64,000 bases of DNA, from NCBI GenBank assembly GCA_963924555.1, contig OZ004591.1, forward strand, positions 4,526,001 to 4,590,000, read 5' to 3'. The stretch comes from Crambe crambe (lineage: Eukaryota > Porifera > Demospongiae > Poecilosclerida > Crambeidae). Shown piece by piece: positions 51,599 to 63,125 of this stretch. The position numbers and the translations under genes were made by a program. Under the pieces are notes generated by a model. That model saw only the letters and a list, made by a program, of their open reading frames with translations. It was not told the origin of the DNA and searched no databases. Numbering within the stretch: position 1 is the first letter of the stretch; each line of letters starts with the position of its first letter.

Positions 51599-53392
51599 TC
51601 ATCTTGAGTAATACTCTTCAGCATATTGATGTATGAAAGATGGTTCATCTCTTGTTCGATGCTTGTAGTTCTTAGCCACCAAAACATACACTATAAAAGT
51701 TATCACTCCTATAGAAATATTAGTGATATAAAAGCCAAACCCACAGCTCAAGGGGTAGCTAGTCTTCCAGGGGGTTGAAAATGGTATCACTATCACAATA
51801 CCAAGAACCCGTGCTAGTACTCTTAAGGAAAAGAGTACACCAATCAACAGCCCCTTCATGGAGTAAGGACTTTGGGAAGCAATGAACTCGAACACTGCAA
51901 TGTCAATAAGCATGTTGTACAATGCAGAAAGTACATGCTGAGAAATGAAGAAGTATACATTTTGATATAAACGTGGCCTGTAAGATGTAGACTCATTGAC
52001 AGTATGTTTGGTATAATTTGGAGAAAACATGCATAACTGATTGCTGTTTCTTTCATGTACGACCACATCCATAGCAAGGGCACAAAGAAGAGATAGTATG
52101 ATCAGAAGCAGCCCTACTCCTATCCTTTTCAGGATAGTCTTCAGCAACCCTGGAATATGATATATAATGAACGGACGAAGCAGAAAGAGGTAAAGAGGGA
52201 GAGAGACCACAACTAACAGGGGAGACAACAAACCATTGCTGAGGAATAGGTAGTGAGCAATTCCTTCAATGTGTATCATATGCCCAAAAGTATGGAAAGA
52301 AGAATTTCCAGGAGGTTTGAAAAATAAAATATCATGCATTGCAAACTGAGGAAGCATTGATTCTGACACAACTTGCAGCATGAATAATGGCACAATGGAA
52401 ACCAACACTTTCAAGATCCCAAGGAAAGCCTTGACATCTTCAACCTGCTCTACAGTGAATGGTCCACCATATTTCTGTTTGCCGAGATCCAGTCTTGAAG
52501 GCCACTCATCCTCACAATAGGTGAAGGCACTGCGATGAACAGGGATCTTGTGATGCCAGGCAAACTTGACAACTCTGTACACCAGTTTGTAAGGATTAAC
52601 TCTACCACTAGATTCTATCAAGAACCACCTTTGTCTGTGATGAACCACACACAGAGAGACAATAAGGAGAAATACAATGACACTGAAAATCAATATATGC
52701 AAAGAAAGACCAACAATCCTGAATGCATCCACATAGTTAATATCCCTAAAATCATAAAAGTAAAGACTCCATGGGACTCCTGTTACAAGAACACTTAGAT
52801 AGCTAAGCCACACACACCAGTGCACAAAGAGAATAGAATCTTGAGTTGATGAGTCATGGAGCTGGTCCATGCCAAAGTTGATGGCACTAGTAGTCAATAC
52901 AATGGAACTTGTTATAAGCACACCAATAGTTACAAAGAGAAGGATAATTCCTGCAACAGACAGAAAAGGGATTCTTAGGAAGTAATGGGGTGTAACTATG
53001 GTAAACACCATCCAATAAATTGAAAGAAAACTTGTGACTGCAAGTGTTATATAAGAACTACATCGCACAGTCTTATAGCGACCAAATTTGATATCAGAAA
53101 GCAAACCAGCCATCGGTGAGATCAACATTATACCAAGGAAGAAAATTGCAAATACAGAAACGGCAATAACTCCACTTTTTCTCACTCTTTGTGATGCATG
53201 TATTATCAATTGATTCATTAGAATAAGTATGTTATAACCTACCAATGCCGAAAAAATCCAAAAAAGTACCACTATAGCAGATTTCGACTTAATGCAGCCA
53301 ATTTTTAAGCAGTTGTAGGTATGAGCTGACTTACGAACAGAGGTAGCTGCAACTTGTAAGAGTGGTGACTGTTCATTGACTTGATCATCCAT
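51599..53392 (-). CDS. POT/PTR2-type (SLC15-like) transporter, copy 7, intact with shortened C-terminus
   Basis: An intronless frame; the start chosen is MDDQVNEQSPLLQVAATSVR at 53392, as in the paralogs. The frame is open 28 codons further upstream to an ATG at 53476 (MKLLLTSLQRASYRETNSSI), a stretch also open in copy 5, so a longer form is possible. It encodes 597 residues with all family motifs: [51 protein letters not shown]. It ends EEYYSR instead of [10 protein letters not shown] because 10 bp are lost at the end, so the last four residues are missing. It lies convergent to copy 6 and divergent from copy 8. Confidence 0.85.
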   Translation of the reverse strand: MDDQVNEQSPLLQVAATSVRKSAHTYNCLKIGCIKSKSAIVVLFWIFSALVGYNILILMNQLIIHASQRVRKSGVIAVSVFAIFFLGIMLISPMAGLLSDIKFGRYKTVRCSSYITLAVTSFLSIYWMVFTIVTPHYFLRIPFLSVAGIILLFVTIGVLITSSIVLTTSAINFGMDQLHDSSTQDSILFVHWCVWLSYLSVLVTGVPWSLYFYDFRDINYVDAFRIVGLSLHILIFSVIVFLLIVSLCVVHHRQRWFLIESSGRVNPYKLVYRVVKFAWHHKIPVHRSAFTYCEDEWPSRLDLGKQKYGGPFTVEQVEDVKAFLGILKVLVSIVPLFMLQVVSESMLPQFAMHDILFFKPPGNSSFHTFGHMIHIEGIAHYLFLSNGLLSPLLVVVSLPLYLFLLRPFIIYHIPGLLKTILKRIGVGLLLIILSLLCALAMDVVVHERNSNQLCMFSPNYTKHTVNESTSYRPRLYQNVYFFISQHVLSALYNMLIDIAVFEFIASQSPYSMKGLLIGVLFSLRVLARVLGIVIVIPFSTPWKTSYPLSCGFGFYITNISIGVITFIVYVLVAKNYKHRTRDEPSFIHQYAEEYYSR

Positions 53393-53912
53393 TGCAATAG
53401 TAGACTTGAGATTGTTGATTGAACTATTAGTTTCTCTGTATGAAGCTCTTTGTAGGCTAGTTAATAGCAATTTCAACCATCAGCTACAAACTTTTCCACT
53501 TTTAGATCCAATTAAAGGGCTAGAAAAGTTAGTGCCCACGACATACATAGCAATATGATAGCTACAAGTCCCAAAAATATTAAGAATGAATTGAAATGTA
53601 CAGTGCAATGATGTATGTAAACTGGACTACGTGCTGGGAAGTAGCTATTCTCAAATTATGAGGCTTATCATTCTTTGACTGTCACTGTAAAAACAGAAGC
53701 TACTAAAATGTCCCTATATACACGCACCAGGTGTGCAATGTAGTCCCTATATACACACTAGGTGTTCATATACACACACTAGGTGTGCAATATATACTAT
53801 ACACATGCACTTGTGTGCAGTGTACACTTTCAGTATGGCTAATTTTTTGGCTCAAAATTGTGGGAAGTACATGGCTAGCTACACAGATTATGAGGGTTAT
53901 TATACCGAGCTA

Positions 53913-54431
53913 GACTGCATAGGTGAAGGAAACAGGGGGGCACTGGGGGCACATGCCCCCCCCCCCCCCCCCCCCCCCCCCCCACACACACACATTTTGT
54001 GGACTGGGGGCACAGGGGGCATGCACCAAAGTTTCTTTTTTAACCAAAATTAATGTAACATGTTACAATAATTTTTTCTACAACCACAAATACATGGCAT
54101 TCCTTGTAAAAAAAAAACAAAAAAAACAACAACATATTAAGTGCACATGACAATAAGCACATGGTAGCTAGCATAGTACTAGCTGTGGGTAGAATTGGTA
54201 AGCTGTTGTCATGGCAAAGCAAACCTCACTGAGTCACTGGTTTCCACCAACCAAGAAAAGGAGAATTGATGAAAGGTACGTATATGGTACACTTAGAGAT
54301 CATCAGATGTAGCTATACAGTAGTCTTTTTCAATGCAGACCACAACATAATCATTCCCCTAAAACACATACTCTTCTCATGGCAGCCTTTGTCTGCATGA
54401 GTCAAAGATATCTTCCTTCATCCATGGACTG
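53913..54431. mobile_element. 509-bp MITE with GACTG target duplication and poly-C core
   Basis: CATAGGTGAAGGAAAC (53918) and the reverse end CATGGATGAAGGAAGATATC (to 54426) are flanked by GACTG at 53913-53917 and 54427-54431. The paralogous site at about 45914 (TAGACTGTATTATGTG) has one GACTG and no insert. Poly-C fills 53956-53983. Proline-rich frames over this run are artefacts. Confidence 0.85.
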
Positions 54432-54720
54432 TATAATATTATGCGTACATTATCATAGATTCCAATGGTTGGGAGAGGTCCATTGTTGATAAAGATATTG
54501 TCTGTTTAGTTATCAGCAAGACTGCATATCCGATCAGGGGTCACTTGTTACATGGAAGTATTATTACAAATGCAGATTATAACATTCAGGTGAATTGCAT
54601 GTGATGTGAATGCTGTCTCCCCATTCCATCTCTCTTCCCTCCCTTGCTTCATTCCTCCCATTTCTTTCCCCCCTCCATTTTCCCTTCTCTCCCCCACCTC
54701 CTCCCTGTTTCTATATCCAG

Positions 54721-54934
54721 CAACATAGAATTCCACCATCTCAGACAACCTCCAAGAGAACTTGCATGTGATCTAGACTGCAGATGGGTGCATGTATCTA
54801 CTGTCATGGAAATTCTCCATCGTTAAGAGAAAAGTGAGTCCTAAAATCTTAAGAAAGAGAAGTATAACTTTATTCGAAATGTTCTCTTTCTCTCCATATT
54901 TATGTGATGGTACATGAGAACAGCATCATTGTAG
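54721..54934 (+). pseudogene. Partial copy G of FYVE exon 8 and micro-exon
   Basis: An exon-8-like stretch 54721-54833 with the acceptor CCAG and donor GTGAGT kept but internal deletions and a 4-nt insertion (TGCATGTATCTACTGTC). The micro-exon CATCATTGTAG is intact at 54924-54934 with AACAG acceptor and GTGAGT donor. Transporter copy 8 separates it from exon-10 copy H. Confidence 0.75.
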
Positions 54935-54985
54935 GTGAGTTTGTCCTCTAAATCATAGAGATGCATACATACATTATCATACAAG

Positions 54986-55160
54986 TTGCAGCTACCTCTG
55001 TTCATAAGTCAGCTCATACCTACAACTGCTTAAAAGTTGGCTGCATTAAGTCAAAATCTGTGTACGTTTTGGATCTTTTCAGCATTGGTTGGTTATAATC
55101 CATTGAATCAAGGAATACATCACAAAGAGTGAATGAAAATTTTCATTTTGGTATATGCAA
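54986..55160 (+). pseudogene. 5'-terminal transporter relic
   Basis: Same structure as 46455-46640: codons of VAATSVH...CIKSKS and SALVGYN, with further small deletions. It is part of the 8.6-kb tandem unit. Confidence 0.7.
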
Positions 55161-55384
55161 ATGTGTACAGCATGCTTGAATATCAGATGTTACAGTAGAT
55201 GGTGCATGCGCATGCGTTTTCAACTGTGCCTTTCATCATATTATTCTAAATAAAAAAGAAATGTAGGGATGGCTGTGTGCGGTTCAGCTACAAGAGAGTA
55301 AACTTCAGTCAAGTAGCTAACCACTTACCCATCACCAATATTGCCAAACTACGAGCTAACTGTATTTCTCATTCTAGGACTTAA

Positions 55385-55530
55385 CAATGGAGGACATCCA
55401 TGGCCTTGTCATCTGCAATCCAGATCACATGATCTGCATGCTGACCAGTTCTCTTGGAGATTGTCTGAGATCATGTTGCTAACAAGGAGGGGCGGAGAGA
55501 GAAAGGAGGGAAAAAATGGGAGGAAGGAGT
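55385..55530 (-). pseudogene. Inverted copy of FYVE exon 8
   Basis: Counterpart of 46855-46995. The forward partner at 54721 makes the hairpin. Confidence 0.7.
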
Positions 55531-56052
55531 AAGGGAAGACAGCATTCCATTGATTGACTTATACGTAGCTACAGTCTAGCTATGTAGCTATAACCTAATG
55601 ATCTGTGTAGCTATGTTTTGAGTAGCAATTTTCTGTTTAGCTAGTTACATAGCTACATACTGAAAGGATACACTGCACATGTATGTGTATAGTGTACATT
55701 GCACACCTAGTGTGCGTATGGGTGGCTTCTGTTTTTATAGTGTACAGTCAAAGAATGATAAACCTCATGATTTGACTGCATTTCCCACATAGTCTATAGC
55801 TATAAAAATGCTTACGTACATTGATACACTGTATAATTTCAGTTTCATTCTCAATAATTGCTACACAAGTACAGCTAACTTTCCTGACAAAGATGAGCAC
55901 AAGTTTTTCTAGCTTTAATAGTGTCATCTAAAAGTGAAAAATGTTATAATGGTTGAAATCACTTAGAATTAGCCCACTACAAACAGCTTCATACAGAGAA
56001 CCATCATAATTGTTTGATCAACAGTCTCAAGTCTACTTGATGTACTCTTGTA

Positions 56053-57864
56053 ATGGATGGTCAAGTCAATGAACAGTCACCACTCTTACAAGTTGCAGCT
56101 ACCTCTGTTCGTAAGTCAACTCATACCTACAACTGCTTAAAAATTGGCTGCATTAAGTCGAAATCTGCTATAGTTGTACTTTTTTGGACTTTTTCAGCAT
56201 TGGTAGGTTATAATGTGCTTAATCAAGGGATAATATATTATACTTCACAAAAAGTGAGAAAAAATACAGTTATTCTCATTTCAGTATGTGCAATTTATTT
56301 CCTTGGTGTACTGTTCATCTCACCTATGGCTGGTTTGCTTTCCGATATCAAATTTGGTCGCTACAAGACTGTACGATGTAGTTCTTACATCACACTTGCA
56401 GTCGCAAGTTTTCTTTCAATAAATTGCTTGGTGTTTACCATAGTTACTAGCATTGCTACACCTCATTACTTCCTAAGAATCCCTTTTCTGTCTGTTGCAG
56501 GAATTATTTTTCTCCTTGTAGCTATGGCTGTGCTTAAGACAAGTTCCATTGTATTGACTACTAATGCTATCAACTTTGGCATGGACCAGCTCCATGACTC
56601 ATCAACTCAAGATTCTATTCTCTTTGTGCACTGGTGTGTGTGGCTTAACTATCTAAGTGTTCTTGTAACACAAGTTCCATGGAGTCTTTTCTTTTATGAT
56701 TTTCGGTATGTGGACTATGAGGATGCATTCAGGATCATTGGTCTTCCTCTGATTATATTGATTTTTGGTATTGTTTCATTCCTCCTTATTATCTCTCTGT
56801 GTGTGGTTCATCACAGACAAAGGTGGTTCTTTATAGAATCTAGTGGTAGAGTCAATCCTTACAAACTGGTGTACAGAGTTGTCAAGTTTGCCTGGCACCA
56901 CAAGATCCCTGTTCGTCGCAGTGCCTTCACCTACTGTGAGGATGAGTGGCCTACAAGACTGGATCTTGGGAAACAGAAATATGGTGGACCATTCACTGTA
57001 GAGCAGGTTGAAGATGTCAAAGCTTTCCTTGGAATCTTGAAAGTATTAATTTCCATTGTGCCATTATTCATGTTGCAAGTTGTGTCTGAATCAACACTTC
57101 CTCAGTTTGCAATTCATCATAATTTATTTTCCAAGCCTCCTGGAAATTCTTCCTTCCATATTTTTGGGCATATGATACACATCGAAGGAATTTCTCATTA
57201 CTTATTTCTCAGCAGTGGTTTGTTGTCTCCCCTGCTAGTTGTGGTCTCTCTCCCTCTTTACCTCTTTTTGCTTCGTCCATTCATTACATATCACATTCCA
57301 GGGTTACTGAAGACTATCCTAAAAAGGATAGGAGTAGGGCTGCTTCTGATCATACTATCTCTTCTTTGTGCCCTTGCTATGGATGTGGTCGTACATGAAA
57401 GAAACAGCAATCAGTTATGCATGTTTGCTATAAATCATACCAGACATATTGTCAATGAGTCTACCTCATACAGGCCACGTTTATATCAAAATGTATACTT
57501 CTTCATTTCTCAGCACGTACTTTCTGCACTGTACAACATGTTTATTGATATAGCAATATTTGAGTTCATCATTTCCCAAAGTCCTTACTCCATGAAGGGG
57601 TTGTTGATTGGTGTACTCTTTTCCTTAAGAATACTAGCACAAGGTCTTGATATTATTATAGTGATACCATTTTCAACCTCCTGGAAGACTAGCTACCCCT
57701 TGAGCTGTGGGTCTGGCTTTTATATCACTGATATTTCTATTGGAGTGATAACTTTTATCGTGTATGTTTTGGTGGCTAAGAACTATAAGCATCGAACAAG
57801 AGATGAACCATCTTTCATACGTCAATATGCTGAAGAGTATTACTCAAACATCCAAGATGAATGA
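56053..57864 (+). CDS. POT/PTR2-type (SLC15-like) transporter, copy 8, intact
   Basis: An intronless frame of 603 codons, MDGQVNEQSPLLQVAATSVR to SNIQDE. From [20 protein letters not shown] to the end it differs from copy 6 at only two residues (GHMIH versus GHTIR), while the first 280 residues differ at many positions, mostly in helices 1-6 (for example NTVILISVCAIYFLGVLF, YEDAFRIIGLPLIILIFG). This is the (+) gene of the second 8.6-kb unit. An AATAAA lies at 57921-57926. Family motifs as in copy 6; no ExxER in helix 1. Confidence 0.87.
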   Translation: MDGQVNEQSPLLQVAATSVRKSTHTYNCLKIGCIKSKSAIVVLFWTFSALVGYNVLNQGIIYYTSQKVRKNTVILISVCAIYFLGVLFISPMAGLLSDIKFGRYKTVRCSSYITLAVASFLSINCLVFTIVTSIATPHYFLRIPFLSVAGIIFLLVAMAVLKTSSIVLTTNAINFGMDQLHDSSTQDSILFVHWCVWLNYLSVLVTQVPWSLFFYDFRYVDYEDAFRIIGLPLIILIFGIVSFLLIISLCVVHHRQRWFFIESSGRVNPYKLVYRVVKFAWHHKIPVRRSAFTYCEDEWPTRLDLGKQKYGGPFTVEQVEDVKAFLGILKVLISIVPLFMLQVVSESTLPQFAIHHNLFSKPPGNSSFHIFGHMIHIEGISHYLFLSSGLLSPLLVVVSLPLYLFLLRPFITYHIPGLLKTILKRIGVGLLLIILSLLCALAMDVVVHERNSNQLCMFAINHTRHIVNESTSYRPRLYQNVYFFISQHVLSALYNMFIDIAIFEFIISQSPYSMKGLLIGVLFSLRILAQGLDIIIVIPFSTSWKTSYPLSCGSGFYITDISIGVITFIVYVLVAKNYKHRTRDEPSFIRQYAEEYYSNIQDE

Positions 57865-58119
57865 TGATTTTTCTCAGATCTTACTTCATTTATCATTAAT
57901 TTTTTTATTTTTGTGATCAAAATAAAACTCACTCTCTTGTAATTGTATAAAGAAGGAGTGTGTAGATTATAGTTTCATTTTCTTTTATGCTTTCATAATG
58001 CAAAAATTTCAGCCAGACTACTGCGATGGCATGAGGGAGGGTGGTATTGGCACAGGCTACCTACCAGCTCGTTTAAAAAAATATCCCAAAACGTAATAGA
58101 CAACCCACTACTGACTGAC

Positions 58120-58645
58120 TGAGAGGGACATTCAACATGATATTTTTCATTTCCAATTTTTATGTTCGTCAAAATTAATATTGACATTTTCTATTCCAAA
58201 CTTGATGTTTGTCAAACAACCAGTAGTTACCCAATAGCTTCTTCGATATCAATGATGAAGGGCATGGCTTGTGATGGTATACAAATTCTTATGGTTAGAG
58301 TGCAGTGGATCCTCTGGAAAACCCAAACTTGGTATCTGTCAAACACAACATTTTTCATTCCAAACTTGGTGCTTGTCAAACATGACATTTTCCATTTCAA
58401 AACTTGATGTTTATCAAAAATAAGACATTTTCCATTCCAAATACTTGGTGTTTGTCAAACTGTCAAACATGTTTCCATTTCCAAACTTAGTGTTTGTCAA
58501 AATTAATAAGACATTTTCCACACATAATAATATCATAGTAATCTCATAGCCTTCACACATGATCATAGTAATCTCATAGCCTCCACACATAATATCATAG
58601 TAATCTCATAGCCTTCACACATTATATCATAGTAATCTCATATGA
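58120..58645. repeat. Minisatellite block, duplicate of 49550-50065
   Basis: Same units in the same order with very few changes, shifted by about 8.6 kb. Confidence 0.75.
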
Positions 58646-58869
58646 TTACAGTATTCTCATAAGATTGACTTGAAGATAAGAATATATAGCTAAAGGAGAA
58701 TCCAACAGTGAATGATAAACAATCGCATCATATTACATATATATCTCAAGTTCTCTCTTGGAGATACTAGTGGGCCAGGGCATCCTCTTTCTAAGTGTGC
58801 TAATCATTATCGTCAATATTAATTTTACTATATATAATATTCCCCCTCCCTCCTCCTTACATATTAGGG

Positions 58870-59275
58870 CATGTGGTCAGATATTTTGTGACGACTGTTT
58901 GAAGAACAAGATAGCACTGTTACACCACAACCTCAGCGAGTCTGCACAGAGCTTCAGCAAACTCAGTGCAGCACAGAATACCAGTGATACTGATGTATGT
59001 GACAGAGTAACATTGTTTAATACACAGTTGGATAATAGCAACATGCTTGACCAGTATACTTATGTACAAGTGCAAATTATGCGCACAGCATAGTCAGAAG
59101 ACCTTTATATAGTACCTATGACCTGGTAATGCCTTTACACATAATATTGAAGTGAAGTGTTAGTAATGCACTGATAGATAGTTATTGTTTGCTCTCATAC
59201 TTTGTAGGATGGCTTCTTTCTGGTGACGACTTCTGATGATCTCTTCCAAATGACACTCCTTTTAACAAGCAACAA
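58870..59275 (+). pseudogene. Partial copy H: FYVE exon 10 and last exon
   Basis: Near-identical duplicate of copy F, with the same 10-bp deletion. The acceptor of the last exon has become TTTGTAG (last exon from 59208). A longer frame opens here because two bases differ in the CCCTCC tract upstream; this has no coding meaning. Confidence 0.7.
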
Positions 59276-59668
59276 TAACATTCCTTTTTTTATATACCTG
59301 ACACAAAATTGGTCTTCAGTCTCATAATTCTCCTTTTTAATTATTAATTTTTTACTATATTATATAGCAGAAAGAGTTTCTATAGCTGATTTGTGGGATA
59401 GTTGTCACAAAAAAAAACCTGAGCACAAATTAATGGTGTAGTTTGGCTGGAGCTTTAAGTCTGCAAATAACTATCCTGTGAAGATGTCCTGATTGGTGGG
59501 TGTGGTATCTTTCTAGCAACTTAGAAAACAGTTCTTAACTCAACAGACAAAAAGAATACATGTGCAACACAAAATAGCACGTGATCACAAATCTAAAATT
59601 AACCACGGTACAGAGTAATAGTGACCAGATATGTAATCAGACTTGATAATACAATACTACACTCCCCC

Positions 59669-59669
<1 letters not shown>

Positions 59670-59699
<30 letters not shown>
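59670..59699. repeat. Poly-C tract, replacing the CCCCTCCCCC block of the sister unit
   Basis: About 30 C. The sister locus at 51088-51157 holds CCCTCCC repeats instead, so this tract changed after the duplication. Confidence 0.75.
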
Positions 59700-60215
59700 A
59701 TAAAAAAAGGAATTCAGAAAAGGAAGAAATGAAAAATAAACATCAGATTCATACATGAGACATAACAAAAAAAAAATCAATCAAGTATAGTACATTTACC
59801 ATCATCATACCAATCTTGTGGTTGTCTATTACATTTTAGGTATAATGTTTTACCATACAACCCTCCCTCCTGCCATCACAGTAGTCTGGCTAATTTATTT
59901 CAAACCAAAGAAAGCTGAAAGCATGAATCCACCTTGACCATTAGAAGGAAATGAAAAAGTGAGTTTATTTTGATAAATCAAAATAAATAAACTAACTATG
60001 CATGGAGTTACATATTTGAAACAAAAGAAAGCTTTTACGTACATTATCAAAGCATGAATCCACCTTGACCACTAGAAGGGAAATCTACACACATAGCTTC
60101 TTTCATGCAATTACAAGAGAGCGAGTTTAATTTGATCGCAAAAATGATAAATCAAGAATGATAAATAACCAAACTATGGAGTTACATATTTGAGATGCCT
60201 AATAATGATTGTCAC

Positions 60216-61462
60216 TCATCTTGAGTAATACTCTTCAGCATATTGACGTATGAAAGATGGTTCATCTCTTGTTCGATGCTTGTAGTTCTTAGCCACCAAA
60301 ACATACACTATAAAAGTTATCACTCCTATAGAAATATTAGTGATATAAAAGCCAAACCCACAGCTCAAGGGGTAGCTAGTCTTCCAGGGGGTTGAAAATG
60401 GTATCACTATCACAATACCAAGAACCCGTGCTAGTATTCTTAAGGAAAAGAGTACACCAATCAACAGCCCCTTCATGGAGTAAGGACTTTGGGAAGTAAT
60501 GAACTCGAACACTGCAATGTCAATAAGCATGTTGTACAATGCAGAAAGTACATGCTGAGAAATGAAGAAGTATACATTTTGATATAAACGTGGCCTGTAT
60601 GATGTAGACTCATTGACAGTATGTTTGGTATAATTTGGAGAAAACATGCATAACTGATTGCTGTTTCTTTCATGTACGACCACATCCATAGCAAGGGCAC
60701 AAAGAAGAGATAGTATGATCAGAAGCAGCCCTACTCCTATCCTTTTCAGGATAGTCTTCAGCAACCCTGGAATATGATATGTAATGAACGGACGAAGCAG
60801 AAAGAGGTAAAGAGGGAGAGAGACCACAACTAACAGGGGAGACAACAAACCATTGCTGAGGAATAGGTAGTGAGCAATTCCTTCAATGCGTATCATATGC
60901 CCAAAAGTACGGAAAGAAGAATTTCCAGGAGGTTTGAAAAATAAAATATCATGCATTGCAAACTGAGGAAGCATTGATTCTGACACAACTTGCAGCATGA
61001 ATAATGGCACAATGGAAACCAACACTTTCAAGATCCCAAGGAAAGCCTTGACATCTTCAACCTGCTCTACAGTGAATGGTCCACCATATTTCTGTTTGCC
61101 GAGATCCAGTCTTGAAGGCCACTCATCCTCACAGTAGGTGAAGGCACTGCGACAAACAGGGATCTTGTGATGCCAGGCAAACTTGACAACTCTATACACC
61201 AGTTTGTAAGGATTAACTCTACCACTAGATTCTACCAAGAACCACCTTTGTCTGTGATGAACCACACACAGAGAGACAATAAGGAGAAATACAATGACAC
61301 TGAAAATCAATATATGCAAAGAAAGACCAACAATCTTGAATGCATCCACATAGTTAATATCCCGAAATCATAGAAGTAAAGACTCCATGGGACTCCTGTT
61401 ACAAGAACACTTAGATAGTTAAGCCACACACACCAGTGCACAAAGAGAATAGAATCTTGAGT
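60216..61462 (-). pseudogene. POT-like transporter, copy 9, 5'-truncated
   Basis: The 3' two thirds are open (from DAFKIVGLSLHILIF to the EEYYSR end) and very close to copy 7. A 1-nt deletion near 61360 (CCCGAAATCAT against CCCTAAAATCAT) breaks the frame upstream. The sequence stops matching at 61462, in the middle of the STQDSILFVHW stretch, where it joins DNA equivalent to the right part of the 54-kb MITE. About 1.5 kb, including helices 1-4, the start and the promoter, is deleted. Not functional as a full transporter. Confidence 0.88.
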
Positions 61463-61809
61463 CAAAGTCATCTGCATGAGTCAAAGATATCTTCCTTCAC
61501 CCATGGACTGTATAATATTATGCGTACATTGTCATAGATTCCAATGGTTGGGAGAGGTCCATTGTTGATAAAGATATTGACTAGCTAATTCTGTTTAGTT
61601 ATCAGCAAGACTGCATATCCGATCAGGGGTCACTTGTTACATGGAAGTATTATTACAAATGCAGATTATAACATTCAGGTGAATTGCATGTGATGTGAAT
61701 GCTGTCTCCCCATTCCATCTCTCTTCCCTCCCTTGCTTCATTCCTCCCATTTCTTTCCCCCCTCCATTTTCCCTTCTCTCCCCCACCTCCTCCCTGTTTC
61801 TATATCCAG

Positions 61810-62005
61810 CAACATAGAATTCCACCATCTCAGACAACCTCCAAGAGAACTAGACAAGGCCATGGGTGCATGTATCTACTGTCATGGAAAATTCTCCATC
61901 GTTAAGAGAAAAGTGAGTCCTAAAATCTTAAGAAAGAGAAGTATTTGAAATGTTCTCTTTCTCTCCATATTTATGTGATGGTACATGAGAACAGCATCAT
62001 TGTAG
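61810..62005 (+). pseudogene. Partial copy I of FYVE exon 8 and micro-exon
   Basis: The exon-8-like stretch 61810-61912 has the [11 protein letters not shown] part deleted and the 4-nt insertion seen in copy G. The donor GTGAGT is kept. The micro-exon CATCATTGTAG at 61995-62005 has acceptor AACAG and donor GTGAGT. Confidence 0.75.
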
Positions 62006-62057
62006 GTGAGTTTGTCCTCTAAATCATAGAGATGCATACACACATTATCATACAAGT

Positions 62058-62235
62058 TGCAGCTACCTCTGTTCATAAGTCAGCTCATACCTACAACTGC
62101 TTAAAAGTTGGCTGCATTAAGTCAAAATCTGTGTACTTTTTGGATCTTTTCAGCATTGGTTGGTTATAATCCATTGAATCAAGGAATACATCACAAAGAG
62201 TGAATGAAAATTTTCATTTTGGTATATGCAAATGT
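62058..62235 (+). pseudogene. 5'-terminal transporter relic
   Basis: Third instance of the relic at 46455 and 54986, with the same lesions as the 54986 copy, showing it was duplicated as part of the unit. Confidence 0.7.
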
Positions 62236-62454
62236 GTACAGCATGCTTGAATATCAGATGTTACAGTAGATGGTGCACATGCGTTCTCAACTGTGCCTTT
62301 CATCATATTATGCTAAATAAAAAAGAAATGTAGGGATGGCTGTGTGCGGTTCAGCTACAAGAGAGTAAACTTCAGTCAAGTAGCTAGCTAACCACTTACC
62401 CATCACCAATATTGCCAAACTACGAGCTAACTGTATTTCTCATTCTAGGACTTA

Positions 62455-62600
62455 ACAATGGAGGACATCCATGGCCTTGTCATCTGCAATCCAGATCACA
62501 TGATCTGCATGCTGACCAGTTCTCTTGGAGATTGTCTGAGATCATGTTGCTAACAAGGAGGGGACGGGGAGAGAAAGGAGGGGAAAAATGGGAGGAAGGA
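62455..62600 (-). pseudogene. Inverted copy of FYVE exon 8
   Basis: Counterpart of 46855 and 55385. It reads CAGACAATCTCCAAGAGAAC and GATCATGTGATCTGGATTGC on the minus strand. Confidence 0.7.
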
Positions 62601-63125
62601 GTAAGGGAAGACAGCATTCCATTGATTGACTTATACGTAGCTACAGTCTAACTATGTAGCTATAACCTCATAATCTATGTTTTGAGTAGCAATTTTCTGT
62701 TTAGCTAGTTACATACTGAAAGGATACACTGCACATTTATGTGTATAGTGTACATAGTGTGAGTATAGGGGCTATTGCACACCTAGTGTGCATATGGGTG
62801 GCTTCTGTTTTTACGATGTACAGTCAAAGAATTATAAACCTCATGATTTGATTGCATTTCCCACATAGTCTATAGCTATAAAAATGCTTACGTACATTGA
62901 TACACTGTATAATTTCAGTTTCATTCTCAATAATTGCTACACAAGTACAGCTAGCTTTCCTGACAAAGATGAGCACAAGTTTTTCTAGCTTTAATAGTGT
63001 CATCTAAAAGTGAAAAAATATTATAATGAGAATTAGCCCACTACAAACAGCTTCATACAGAGAACCATCATTTTTAAACTAATTGTTTGATCAACAGTCT
63101 CAAGTCTACTTGATGTACTCTTGCA

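Noticed and set aside
52535..52798. Plus-strand frame antisense to transporter copy 7 (also in 44518, 48078 and 61167)
   Set aside because: Shadow of conserved transporter codons; no independent evidence.
53733..54053. Proline-rich frames
   Set aside because: They translate the poly-C core of a MITE.
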